The notes beneath the pieces were generated by a model that saw nothing but the letters and a program-made list of their open reading frames with translations, was not told the origin of the DNA and did no database searches. The position numbers and the translations under genes are program-made. From positions 1-19,281 of the forward strand of contig UQOT01000035.1 in the NCBI GenBank assembly GCA_900542675.1: a DNA stretch of 19,281 bases, written 5' to 3'. The DNA comes from an uncultured Eubacteriales bacterium. Its GTDB lineage: Bacteria; Bacillota; Clostridia; Monoglobales; Monoglobaceae. This document shows positions 5,002 to 12,231 of this stretch, in pieces. The stretch's first letter is position 1. Each line of letters begins with the position of its first letter.

Positions 5002-6306
5002 TTAATTAAAATCTACTCGGATTTCGGTACCCTTACCTAAAGCGCTCGTCACTTTGATTTCCGCATTGTGAATAATGGCGGCGTGCTTGACTATCGAAAG
5101 GCCGAGACCCGTACCGCCCGTCTCGCGCGAGTGGCTTTTGTCCACACGGTAGAACCGCTCAAAGATGCGTTCCTGCTCCTCGGGGGCAATGCCTATGCCG
5201 GTGTCCGATACCGAAACGAATTTATCGCCAGCTGTAATCTTTACTTTGCCGCCCGGGGTGTTGTACCTGATTGAGTTGTCCGCAAGGTTATATATCATTT
5301 CGTGCAGCAGCCGCGCGTTACCGCGAACCGTCACGGGCTCAATCGAGGAGGTAAGTTCAATTTTATTTGCCGCCGCCTTGCTTTGAAGCTCGCGGCAGAC
5401 ATCGCCTGCAATATTTGAAAGATAAACGTCGGTCAGTTCGATATCCCCGTCGTTTTCATCAAGGCGCGACAGTCTGATTATATCGTCAATCAGCACAAGC
5501 AGCCGTTTTGCTTCCGAATTTATCTGAGATAAAAACCGCGGCGTATCTTCCGGCTTTGCTATGCCCTCTTTTATAATTTCGCTGCAGCCCATAATAGAGG
5601 TGAGCGGGGTTTTAAGCTCGTGCGACACATTTGCCGAAAACTCGCGGCGTATCTGTTCGATTTCATCCTTTTCTCTGTTTTGTTTGTCAATTCTTGTAAT
5701 CAGCGGCGACAGCTCGTCATATGTGTCGGCGCAGAGCGGGTGGTCGATATCAAGCTTGTTTATCTGCTCGATTATACTGCGCGTCAAAAATCCGGCAACC
5801 GCCATAGCGAGCGCGAGCAGAATAATAACCGCGAACAAAATTCCGGGCAGCGCCTTTGTGACAACCCCAAACATACTCGACGTTTCACACGCCACGCGGA
5901 GTACATCGTTGTTTTCAAGCCGCACGGCATAGTAATACGTCTGTCTGCCGAACGTGTCGGACGTTCTGAGACTCTCGCCCGAGCCGTTCTTGAGTGCGTC
6001 TATAAACTCCGGTCTGTCCGCGTGGTTTGCCATATCCTCGAATTTGTCCGAATTGTCGTACTTAACCACGCCGTCCGATGAAATTATCGTCAGACGGTTG
6101 CTGCCCAAATTGCCTATATCCGCGGCGTTATTCGTTTCGGACGCGTTTAAAAATTCGCTGATATACATCGCTTCGGATTTTATCTGCTGTTTGATTTCTT
6201 TTGACATAATGCCGTACATCAGTGAGATAATCAGCGCCGATGTCAAAACAACCGTAATCAGGGTTGTAAAAGTAATTCCTGCAAAAACTCTCTTGCTTAG
6301 TTTCAT
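5002..6306 (-). CDS. phoR: Phosphate-responsive sensor histidine kinase PhoR
   Basis: A 434-residue membrane kinase that phosphorylates the regulator encoded just upstream. TM1 is about residues 10-33, an extracytoplasmic sensor-like domain spans about 34-150, and TM2 is about 153-175. A HisKA domain follows with the H-box FSANVSHELKTPLTS and phospho-acceptor His229. The HATPase domain has N-box Asn344 (LADNSIRY), G1 box DTGIG (368-372), the F box IFERFYRVD and G2 box GGTGLGLS (397-404). It lacks an obvious cytoplasmic PAS domain, unlike E. coli PhoR. The ATG follows GAGG with a 9-nt gap and lies 12 nt after phoB. It is the last gene of the pst-pho operon. The symbol rests on context as much as sequence. 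Confidence 0.92.
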   Translation of the reverse strand: MKLSKRVFAGITFTTLITVVLTSALIISLMYGIMSKEIKQQIKSEAMYISEFLNASETNNAADIGNLGSNRLTIISSDGVVKYDNSDKFEDMANHADRPEFIDALKNGSGESLRTSDTFGRQTYYYAVRLENNDVLRVACETSSMFGVVTKALPGILFAVIILLALAMAVAGFLTRSIIEQINKLDIDHPLCADTYDELSPLITRIDKQNREKDEIEQIRREFSANVSHELKTPLTSIMGCSEIIKEGIAKPEDTPRFLSQINSEAKRLLVLIDDIIRLSRLDENDGDIELTDVYLSNIAGDVCRELQSKAAANKIELTSSIEPVTVRGNARLLHEMIYNLADNSIRYNTPGGKVKITAGDKFVSVSDTGIGIAPEEQERIFERFYRVDKSHSRETGGTGLGLSIVKHAAIIHNAEIKVTSALGKGTEIRVDFN

Positions 6307-6318
6307 AATTTTTTGCCT

Positions 6319-6993
6319 CTATATTATCTTATATCCAACGCCGCGAACCGTTTTGATGATATCTCCGCTCTCACCGAGTTTTTGGCGCAGAGTACGGATA
6401 TGTACGTCAATCGTCCGCGTTTCGCCGTCAAAGTCATAGCCCCATACGCGCTCTAAAAGAACGTCACGGGTTATAACGCTGCCCTTGTTCTTCATCAGAA
6501 GTCGAAGGAGTTCAAATTCCTTGCATGTAAGGCTTATATCCCTGCCGCCCGATGTAACCGTATGCTTTTTTGTGTCAAGAATCACATCGCCCGCTTTATA
6601 GACCTCAGAAGCGTCTGCGGGCGCATTTCCGCTGCGGCGCAGTACGGCCTTTATCCGCGAGATAAGCTCCATAATCCCGAACGGTTTTGTCACATAGTCG
6701 TCCGCGCCGCTGTCAAGCCCGATAACCTTGTCGTATTCCGAATTTTTCGCAGTTAGCATAATTATTGGGATGTTCGCCGTCTCGGGATTTTTGCGCAGTC
6801 GTTTTAAAATGCTGATGCCGTCCTCTCCGGGGAGCATAATATCAAGCAGTATAAGCTCCGGCGCCGCGCCCGATTTAAGCGCGTCAAACAGCCCGTCGCC
6901 GCTCTCAAATCCCTGCGCGGAAGTTCCCGTATTCTCTAAGCTGTACACCACCAATTCGCGAATTCCCGCATCGTCCTCAACACAATAAATCAT
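6319..6993 (-). CDS. phoB: Phosphate-regulon response regulator PhoB (PhoP in Bacillus nomenclature)
   Basis: A 224-residue OmpR/PhoB-type DNA-binding regulator. The receiver domain (1-118) has the acidic pair Asp7/Asp8, phospho-acceptor Asp51 in LLDIMLPGEDG, switch Thr81 (IIMLTAK) and Lys103 (DDYVTKPFG). The winged-helix domain (about 130-224) has LTCKEFELLRLLMKNKGSVITRD, RVWGYDFDGETRTIDVHIRTLRQKLG and a final VRGVGYKI. AAGGAG lies 7 nt before the ATG. It sits between phoU and phoR, and the operon promoter carries Pho-box repeats, so it most likely activates its own operon when phosphate is scarce. Confidence 0.94.
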   Translation of the reverse strand: MIYCVEDDAGIRELVVYSLENTGTSAQGFESGDGLFDALKSGAAPELILLDIMLPGEDGISILKRLRKNPETANIPIIMLTAKNSEYDKVIGLDSGADDYVTKPFGIMELISRIKAVLRRSGNAPADASEVYKAGDVILDTKKHTVTSGGRDISLTCKEFELLRLLMKNKGSVITRDVLLERVWGYDFDGETRTIDVHIRTLRQKLGESGDIIKTVRGVGYKII

Positions 6994-7004
6994 AGGGTTT
7001 CTCC

Positions 7005-7640
7005 TTATTTATGTTCGCCTGTGATTGAAAACTCAACCCATTCGGCGATATTTACAGCGTGGTCGCCTATGCGCTCCAAGTACTTTGCAATCATTAAGAG
7101 GTCAAGCGCTGCAGCGGCGTTATCGGGGCGGTCTGTAATCGCAGCCGTAATATCGTCGCGTACATTTATAAACAGGGCGTCTACCTCGTCATCGCGTGAT
7201 ATTACATCGCGTACGAGTTTAAGATTGCCGCATACAAACGCGTCCACGCTCTCTGTCACCATTTTTGACACTGCCGAGGACATCGCGCTTATGTGTTCGC
7301 TGCCCGCGGCACAGCCAACGCCATTTTTTGAGATTGCCGCAATATCCGCAGCCTGATCTCCTATTCTCTCCATATCGGTAATTATTTTAAGCGCCGATGA
7401 GATTTGACGGAAGTCGCTTGCTACCGGCTGCTGTTTAAGCAGAAGCTTAAGGCAAAGGTTTTCAATCTCGCGTTCCTTCTCGTTCGTGTCCTCTTCAATC
7501 CGAATAGCTTCGCCTGCCTTGGCATTGTCGCCGCTGAGCAGCGCGTCCACTGCGCAGCTTATGCCTTCCTCACAAAGTGCGCCCATTTCTCTTAAGTTCA
7601 TATTCAGTATTTCAAGCTGTCTGTTATATTTCTCTCTCAT
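7005..7640 (-). CDS. phoU: Phosphate transport system regulatory protein PhoU
   Basis: PhoU links the PstSCAB transporter to PhoR, damping the Pho response when phosphate is plentiful. The product is all-helical, with the two PhoU repeats: about residues 8-95 (QLEILNMNLREMGALCEEGIS..., EREIENLCLKLLLKQQPVASDFRQ..., ERIGDQAADIAA) and about 110-205 (ending LDLLMIAKYLERIGDHAVNIAEWVEFSI). Both E-R-I-G-D-x-A-x-x-I-A metal-site motifs are present. I prefer the ATG at 7638-7640 (211 residues, starting MREKYNRQLE) over the TTG at 7650-7652. The TTG is only 1 nt from the SD GGGAGG (7654-7659) and overlaps pstB. The ATG is 13 nt from that SD, so initiation may use coupling to pstB, 4 nt away. Confidence 0.93.
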   Translation of the reverse strand: MREKYNRQLEILNMNLREMGALCEEGISCAVDALLSGDNAKAGEAIRIEEDTNEKEREIENLCLKLLLKQQPVASDFRQISSALKIITDMERIGDQAADIAAISKNGVGCAAGSEHISAMSSAVSKMVTESVDAFVCGNLKLVRDVISRDDEVDALFINVRDDITAAITDRPDNAAAALDLLMIAKYLERIGDHAVNIAEWVEFSITGEHK

Positions 7641-7644
7641 AGTA

Positions 7645-8397
7645 TCAGCCAAACCTCCCTGTGATATAATCCTCGGTTCTTTTGTCCTTCGGCACGGAAA
7701 ACAGTTGTTCGGTTTCCCCTGTTTCTATAACTTCGCCGAGCAGGAAAAATGCGGTTTTGTCGGAAATTCGCGTTGCCTGCTGCATACTGTGAGTCACTAT
7801 AATTATAGTATACCTCTTTTTTAGTTCAAGCGCAAGGTCCTCTATCTTTGAAGTTGAAATCGGGTCAAGCGCCGAGGTTGGCTCGTCCATCAAGAGAACC
7901 TCGGGCTCTACCGCAAGCGCGCGGGCGATGCAAAGTCTTTGCTGCTGACCGCCCGACATACCGAGTGCGCTCTTTTTAAGTCGGTCTTTTACCTCGTCCC
8001 AAATCGCAGCGCCGGTCAGCGATTTTTCGACAATCTCATCAAGTCTTGCCTTTGACCGTATACCGTGCGTCCTTGGCCCGTAGGCTATGTTGTCGTAAAT
8101 GCTCATCGGAAAAGGATTTGGCTTTTGAAACACCATTCCGACGCGCTTTCTTAAATCGTTTGTGTCAATATCCTTATAAATATCTCTGCCGTCCAGCGTG
8201 ACTTTGCCGTCTATGCGGCAGCCCTCAACCAAATCGTTCATTCGGTTTAAGGTTTTTAAAAGCGTTGATTTTCCGCAGCCCGACGGGCCGATAAACGCCG
8301 TAATTTTATTTTTGGAAATCTCCATATTTACGTCTTTAAGTGCGTGAAAATCTCCGTAGTGAAGATTTAAGTTTTTAATAGAAATAATATTATTCAT
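7645..8397 (-). CDS. pstB: Phosphate import ATP-binding protein PstB
   Basis: The 250-residue ATPase of the high-affinity phosphate importer. Motifs: Walker A GPSGCGKST (37-45), the PstB-specific NRMNDLVEGCRIDG (51-64), Q-loop VFQKPNPFPMSIYDN (89-103), signature MSGGQQQR (147-154, Met in place of the usual Leu), Walker B LLMDEPTSALDP (168-179) and His203 in VTHSMQQA. The FQKPNPFPMSI and NRMNDL motifs separate it from other ABC ATPases. It lies 11 nt after pstA with a GAGGT SD. Confidence 0.97.
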   Translation of the reverse strand: MNNIISIKNLNLHYGDFHALKDVNMEISKNKITAFIGPSGCGKSTLLKTLNRMNDLVEGCRIDGKVTLDGRDIYKDIDTNDLRKRVGMVFQKPNPFPMSIYDNIAYGPRTHGIRSKARLDEIVEKSLTGAAIWDEVKDRLKKSALGMSGGQQQRLCIARALAVEPEVLLMDEPTSALDPISTSKIEDLALELKKRYTIIIVTHSMQQATRISDKTAFFLLGEVIETGETEQLFSVPKDKRTEDYITGRFG

Positions 8398-8408
8398 ATA
8401 TTTACCTC

Positions 8409-9215
8409 TTAGTTTTTTGCAATCTTTTTTGCCAGTGCGGACGATGCGGCGTTAAGCAATACTACTATAATCAGCAGAACCACGGCTGTCGCGTAGGATT
8501 GGTTTGTGTTAAGCCCTTCGCTCCACAGCGCGTACATATGCACCGCCATTGTTCGCCCTGAGCCCAAAAGCCCTTTAGGTATCTGCGCCACCGTTCCTGC
8601 GGTGTAGATAAGAGCGGCAGTCTCGCCCACAATTCTGCCGGCCGACAGTACAACGCCGGACAGAATTCCCGGTACAGCGGACGGAAGTACAATTTTAAAT
8701 ACCGTTCTTAGCCTGCCTGCGCCGAGACCTAAGCTGCCCTCACGGAACGTGTCGGGAACCGCTTTCAGCGCCTCATCCGTCGTCCGCATAATTACGGGCA
8801 AAATCATAATCACAAGCGTAAACGCGCCCGCGAGAAGCGAATATCCCCAATTAGACGCCGTGACAAACAGCAGAAAACCGAACAGGCCGTAAACAATCGA
8901 CGGTATTCCCTGCAGCGTCTCGGTGGTCACTCTGACGATGCCGACTATCTTGTTGCCGCGCTTTGCGTATTCAACCAGGTACACCGCCGAGAATACCCCG
9001 AGCGGAACCGCAATAACCAGCGACAGCAGCGTGATAGTTACGGTATTTATCATTGCAGGAAAGAGTGAAACGTTTTCGGAGTTGTAAGTCGGACTGAAAA
9101 GACTTAAAGAAAGATTTGGAATACCCTTAATAAGTATGTATAAAATAAGGCAGACCAAAACTCCGAACGTGAGCGCGGCGGCAAGGTATACAAGCATTTT
9201 CAGTATTTTACTCAT
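8409..9215 (-). CDS. pstA: Phosphate ABC transporter permease PstA
   Basis: A 268-residue membrane subunit with about six hydrophobic segments; the first is at residues 6-30 and the last about 240-262. The family region IPSIVYGLFGFLLFV (about 105-119) and the EAA loop REGSLGLGAGRLRTVFKIVLPSAVPGILSGVVLS...GRIVGETAALIYTAG are clear. It pairs with PstC to form the phosphate channel. Its ATG overlaps the pstC stop by 4 nt (ATGA), and its SD AGGAGG lies inside pstC, which implies translational coupling. Confidence 0.96.
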   Translation of the reverse strand: MSKILKMLVYLAAALTFGVLVCLILYILIKGIPNLSLSLFSPTYNSENVSLFPAMINTVTITLLSLVIAVPLGVFSAVYLVEYAKRGNKIVGIVRVTTETLQGIPSIVYGLFGFLLFVTASNWGYSLLAGAFTLVIMILPVIMRTTDEALKAVPDTFREGSLGLGAGRLRTVFKIVLPSAVPGILSGVVLSAGRIVGETAALIYTAGTVAQIPKGLLGSGRTMAVHMYALWSEGLNTNQSYATAVVLLIIVVLLNAASSALAKKIAKN

Positions 9216-10063
9216 TTGCCGCCCCTCCTTTTAATTAATGAGAACGATAGATTTATTATCAGTATAAAAACAAACAGGATAACCGCGGTTGCAATCAACG
9301 CTTCCCGATGAAGGTCTGCGGCATAGCCCATCTCGAGGACTATGTTAGCGGTCATTGTACGAACACCCTTTAATATTCCTTTCGGCATTGCCGCCTGATT
9401 TCCCGCAACCATAATGACTGCCATAGTCTCGCCTATCGCGCGCCCTATGCCGAGTATTACGCCCGCCGTAACTCCCGATTTTGCCGCGGGCAGCACTGCC
9501 GAAAATACGCTGCGCTCGTGACTTGCGCCGAGCGCTCTTGCGCCTTCGTAATAGCTTTCGGGTACGGCGCGGATTGACGACTCGCTGACCGAGATAATTG
9601 TTGGAAGTATCATAATTCCGAGCACTGTCGAAGCGGCAAGCATACTTGTTCCGCTGCCGCCGAAAATGTTTCTGATAAGCGGCACAATGACCATAAGGCC
9701 GAAAAAGCCATACACAACAGACGGTATTCCCGCAAGCAGGTCAACAGACGGTTTTAAAATCTTGTACAGCTTTTTTGGGCAGAAATGCGTCAGAAACACT
9801 GCGACAAGTATGCCTATCGGCACTCCGATTATAATTGCCCCGCCCGTTACGTATATGCTGCCGAGTATCATCGGCAGCACACCATAAATATCGTTGCCCG
9901 GCTTCCAGCGTTTGCCCAGAAGGAAATCGAAAAATCCGATTTCCTTCATAGCCGGTATTCCATTTGCAAACAGAAACACGCAAATCAATGCGACCGCGAG
10001 TATTGATACGCAGGCACAGGTGAAGAATACCCCGTGCATAAAATTTTCTTTAAACTTTGTCAT
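9212..10063 (-). CDS. pstC: Phosphate ABC transporter permease PstC
   Basis: A 283-residue membrane subunit with six predicted spans (first at about 11-34, last about 255-277). Family motifs are LAGIPSVVYGFFGLMVIVP (about 110-128), then YEGARALGASHERSVFSAVLPAAKSG (EAA loop) followed by GIGRAIGETMAVIMVAGN. FLLGKRWKPGNDIYGVLPMI near residues 47-66 is the usual PstC N-terminal loop. GGAGG-type SD cctcc (10072-10076) lies 8 nt before the ATG. It starts 18 nt after pstS. Confidence 0.96.
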   Translation of the reverse strand: MTKFKENFMHGVFFTCACVSILAVALICVFLFANGIPAMKEIGFFDFLLGKRWKPGNDIYGVLPMILGSIYVTGGAIIIGVPIGILVAVFLTHFCPKKLYKILKPSVDLLAGIPSVVYGFFGLMVIVPLIRNIFGGSGTSMLAASTVLGIMILPTIISVSESSIRAVPESYYEGARALGASHERSVFSAVLPAAKSGVTAGVILGIGRAIGETMAVIMVAGNQAAMPKGILKGVRTMTANIVLEMGYAADLHREALIATAVILFVFILIINLSFSLIKRRGGK

Positions 10064-10081
10064 AGTAAAAGCCTCCGAGGA

Positions 10082-10981
10082 TTAGCTTAAGCCGCCCCAA
10101 TCGGTGATTTCGCCGGTGTATATCTGTCTTACCTGCTCCGATGTTATATCGTTTAGAGGGTTGTCTTTGTTTACTATGACCGCAATACCGTCAAGTGCGA
10201 TAACCGTAGCTTTAACGCCCTTTTCGGTCTCGCTGTCTTTAAGCTCGCGGCTTGCCATACCTATATCGCACACGCCGTCTATAGCGTTGTTTATGCCGGT
10301 GGTCGAGTCACTCTGCTGTACCTCGATAGTTACGTTCGGATTTATCGCGGTGTACGCCTCTTTAAGCTTTTCCATAACCGGCGTGACGGATGAAGAGCCC
10401 GATACCACAATCTTGCCCGATGGGTTTGTGCCGCTAAATGCGCCTGAATTTTCCTTTGAAATATACTTGTTGTCCTCTACAGCCTTCTGACCTTCCGCGC
10501 TCTTTATAAATGCGATAAAGTCCTGCGCAGCCTCTGAAAGCTCATCCTTTGCCACAATGTTAAACGGACGTGAGACCTTGTAAGCGCCGCTTTTAACGTT
10601 TGCCGCAGTTGCTTCGCCGCCGTCGATTTTAAGCGCTTTAACGCTGTCGTTTAGCGAACCCATCGAAATATATCCGATTGCCGCGCTGTTGCCCTGAACG
10701 CTCGTCATCATAACCGACGTACTGTTAGTGATATCCGCGCTGTCAATTGTCTGATCGACCTTTTCGCCGTTTATGCTCTCTTCTATTTTAAAGAGCTCAA
10801 CAAACGCTCCGCGTGTACCGCTGCCGTCCTCGCGTGATATTACCGTTATTTCCCCCTGAGACACGTCGACGCTCTCGGGGCTTCCGCCGCCCGTTTCAGT
10901 CGTACAAGACGCAAGCAGAGCCATACAGCAAACCGCCGCAACGCCCGCTGCGCATTTCTTCAAAATTCCCTTTTTCAACAT
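10082..10981 (-). CDS. pstS: Phosphate-binding lipoprotein PstS with rearranged (permuted) halves
   Basis: The extracellular phosphate receptor of the PstSCAB importer, 299 residues. It has a lipoprotein signal with lipobox LLASC (Cys26). The order of the mature protein is unusual. ITVISREDGSGTRGAFVELF (45-64) and AIGYISMGSLNDSVKAL (101-117), normally in the C-terminal half of PstS, come first. GKIVVSGSSSVTPVMEKL (189-206), DSTTGINNAIDGVCDIGMASREL (225-247) and IALDGIAVIVNKDNPLNDIT...IYTGEITDWG (261-296), normally N-terminal, come second. The ends abut as a circular permutation would predict, and all phosphate-contact motifs remain. AAGGAGAG (10988-10995) is 6 nt before the ATG. First gene of the operon, behind a Pho box. 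I believe similar rearranged PstS proteins occur in other Clostridia. Confidence 0.93.
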   Translation of the reverse strand: MLKKGILKKCAAGVAAVCCMALLASCTTETGGGSPESVDVSQGEITVISREDGSGTRGAFVELFKIEESINGEKVDQTIDSADITNSTSVMMTSVQGNSAAIGYISMGSLNDSVKALKIDGGEATAANVKSGAYKVSRPFNIVAKDELSEAAQDFIAFIKSAEGQKAVEDNKYISKENSGAFSGTNPSGKIVVSGSSSVTPVMEKLKEAYTAINPNVTIEVQQSDSTTGINNAIDGVCDIGMASRELKDSETEKGVKATVIALDGIAVIVNKDNPLNDITSEQVRQIYTGEITDWGGLS

Positions 10982-11008
10982 AAAAATCTCTCCTTCCGAA
11001 AATTTAAC

Positions 11009-11093
11009 ATTATAATTTTACATATCTTAAGAATATTCATATTATTACCATAATGTAAAATCTAAAATCGCACATATGTTAAATTTATGTAAA
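11009..11093 (-). promoter_or_regulatory. Pho box and promoter region of the pst-pho operon
   Basis: Minus-strand repeats resemble the Firmicute PhoP/PhoB box TTAACA spaced by about 11 bp: TTTACA (11088-11093) and TTAACA (11077-11082) start exactly 11 bp apart. A weak GCGATT sits at the next turn, and TTTACA (11054-11059) near the fourth. Possible -10 elements are TAATAT (11039-11044), well placed behind the repeats, and TATAAT (11009-11014), nearer the gene. The exact start is not decided. Confidence 0.65.
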
Positions 11094-11167
11094 AACAAAA
11101 GTTTAGAAACTTTCTATATGAAATTGAGGAAGCAAGAGAGCGTCTCGCCGAAAAATATAATGTGTAA
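11093..11167 (+). pseudogene. C-terminal remnant of an antitoxin
   Basis: An open frame without a start ends in YEIEEARERLAEKYNV before TAA (11165-11167). The helical, charged end resembles the C-terminus of RelB/Phd-like antitoxins. It lies 17 nt before the toxin-like ATG, the usual spacing of such pairs. The N-terminal DNA-binding part is missing; the frame is closed at 11090-11092, beside the Pho box. Confidence 0.45.
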
Positions 11168-11184
11168 AGGAAATAAGAAATAAT

Positions 11185-11330
11185 ATGTATAAAGTCGAAA
11201 TACTGCGGCCGGCTTTAGAACGGCGATATACAAAGAGTATTTATCCATATACAGAATAATCGATAATAATACCGTTTACCTCTATCACATTGCCGACGGA
11301 CGCACAAATTATCCGCAGATTATAAAATGA
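11185..11330 (+). pseudogene. Deleted, frameshifted RelE/ParE-type toxin gene
   Basis: From the ATG at 11185, MYKVEILRPALE matches the usual start of RelE/ParE toxins; that frame then stops at 11257-11259. From about 11217 another frame reads on to a TGA at 11328-11330 with the family's C-terminal pattern: YKEYLSIYRI, then VYLYHIADGRTNYP. About 50 central residues, holding most of the fold, are missing, and the two parts are in different frames. It is therefore non-functional. An internal deletion joins the ends near 11215-11222. Confidence 0.6.
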
Positions 11331-11337
11331 GATGCGG

Positions 11338-11384
11338 CAAATAAAAGGCGCCCTAACGGGTTCCAGCTCCCCGTTGGGGCGCCT
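11338..11384 (-). terminator. Strong hairpin terminator / dispersed repeat copy 2
   Basis: A 15-bp stem with one T-G pair (11346-11360 against 11370-11384) and a 9-nt loop. On the minus strand it is followed by TTTTATTT (11345-11338), 37 nt past the end of the Ada-like gene. Its sequence matches the block at 2471-2504 at 30 of 34 positions, so it also belongs to a dispersed family. Confidence 0.7.
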
Positions 11385-11420
11385 CTTAAAAATTAATCTT
11401 CGCGTTGACTTTTTTGTACA

Positions 11421-11717
11421 TTACGGATTGCAGGTTTCACATGGCACAAAATCACTGTTTATAGCTTCTTCGCGGCTTCCAAAATATATTCTGTTATGTT
11501 CTGCCGGAAGTGTATAGCACGATGGTCTATGAAATTTTTTAGTTTTTTTGTTTCCAATATATTCTATAGATATATTATCTTGCTGATATTCTTGTATAAT
11601 TGCGTTTTCATCAATTTCGTGAAAGTCCACATCATCAAATGGTTTGAAAACTAAATAAGCAGAAAATACTAAAACGCAGGCTATAGCTATTATCAAATAC
11701 AGTTTAATACTATGCAT
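11421..11717 (-). CDS. Membrane-anchored small protein with Ada-like zinc-binding domain
   Basis: A 98-residue protein. Residues 5-24 form an uncleaved-looking N-terminal membrane anchor, 25-50 is an acidic linker, and 51-98 reads like the Ada metal-binding fold: YIGNKKTKKFHRPSC (53-67), RIYFGSREEAI (76-86) and VPCETCNP (91-98). The likely zinc ligands are Cys67, Cys93 and Cys96, with His63 or another residue as fourth. The domain occurs fused to nucleases and surface proteins in Firmicutes. No enzymatic part is present here, and its role is unknown. AGAGGTGA precedes the ATG, and a strong promoter lies at 11747-11775. It is divergent from an XRE regulator, probably its controller. AT-rich. 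Confidence 0.75.
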   Translation of the reverse strand: MHSIKLYLIIAIACVLVFSAYLVFKPFDDVDFHEIDENAIIQEYQQDNISIEYIGNKKTKKFHRPSCYTLPAEHNRIYFGSREEAINSDFVPCETCNP

Positions 11718-11736
11718 TCAATCACCTCTGAATATT

Positions 11737-11775
11737 TATAGTATTAATTATAGCATAATTGCATACTATAATCAA
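11737..11775 (-). promoter_or_regulatory. Promoter with nested palindromic operator
   Basis: Minus strand TTGATT (11770-11775), 17 bp, perfect TATAAT (11747-11752), driving the Ada-like gene. Overlapping it is a nested palindrome: outer arms TATAGTAT (11737-11744) / ATACTATA (11763-11770), and inner arms AATTAT (11746-11751) / ATAATT (11755-11760) with nearly the same centre. A repressor bound here would block the -10, so the divergent XRE protein is the obvious candidate. Confidence 0.65.
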
Positions 11776-11825
11776 GCGTTTTTGCGTATTCATATTGTAT
11801 AATTGAATAAAAGCGAGTGATTAGT

Positions 11826-12131
11826 ATGTACGAAAAATTTATAAGAACCCGCATAGCTAAATTGCGGACAGAGAAAAATATATCAGCCAGAGAATTAAGT
11901 CTTGAGCTTGGTCAATCAAACAGTTATATTAATGCCATAGAAAACGGCAATTCTATGCCGTCAATGCGCGCCTTTTTATATTTGTGTGAGTATTTTAAAA
12001 TTACACCCGCTGAATTTTTCAATGAAAAAAACGAGCATCCTGTTTTAATGAGTGAGATTATCACTGAAGGTGAACATTTAAGTGAAAACTCTCTTAAAAT
12101 CATAATTGAGTTAATGAAAAATATGAAGTAA
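11826..12131 (+). CDS. XRE-family transcriptional regulator
   Basis: A 101-residue protein with a helix-turn-helix of the Cro/C1 type at residues 9-65: IAKLRTEKNISARELSLELGQSNSYINAIENGNSMPSMRAFLYLCEYFKITPAEFF. A short C-terminal tail follows (EHLSENSLKIIIELMKNMK), perhaps for dimerisation. I prefer the ATG at 11826; GAGTGA at 11815-11820 is a modest SD, and a GTG at 11817 in the same frame is the alternative. A TATAAT lies at 11798-11803, within a second inverted repeat TATTCA (11787-11792) / TGAATA (11804-11809), which hints at autoregulation. AT-rich like its divergent neighbour. Confidence 0.88.
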   Translation: MYEKFIRTRIAKLRTEKNISARELSLELGQSNSYINAIENGNSMPSMRAFLYLCEYFKITPAEFFNEKNEHPVLMSEIITEGEHLSENSLKIIIELMKNMK

Positions 12132-12160
12132 TATTTGGTTTTTTATTTTCTTTTTCATTG

Positions 12161-12189
12161 TTGACTTTATTTTTATGCAAGAGTATAAT
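12161..12189 (+). promoter_or_regulatory. Promoter of the smpB operon
   Basis: TTGACT (12161-12166), 17-bp spacer, perfect TATAAT (12184-12189). The start would lie about 35 nt before the smpB ATG. Confidence 0.8.
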
Positions 12190-12231
12190 ATTCCATAAAA
12201 ATCAACATTATAAAACATTAGAGGTGACAGG

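Noticed and set aside
5620..6081. Plus-strand frames antisense to phoR (also 5561-5932, 5954-6439)
   Set aside because: The minus strand encodes an intact histidine kinase with all boxes; the antisense frames lack SDs.
12132..12231. A tmRNA gene beside smpB
   Set aside because: The short gap holds only the smpB promoter and leader; no tmRNA-like acceptor or tag-peptide sequence is present.
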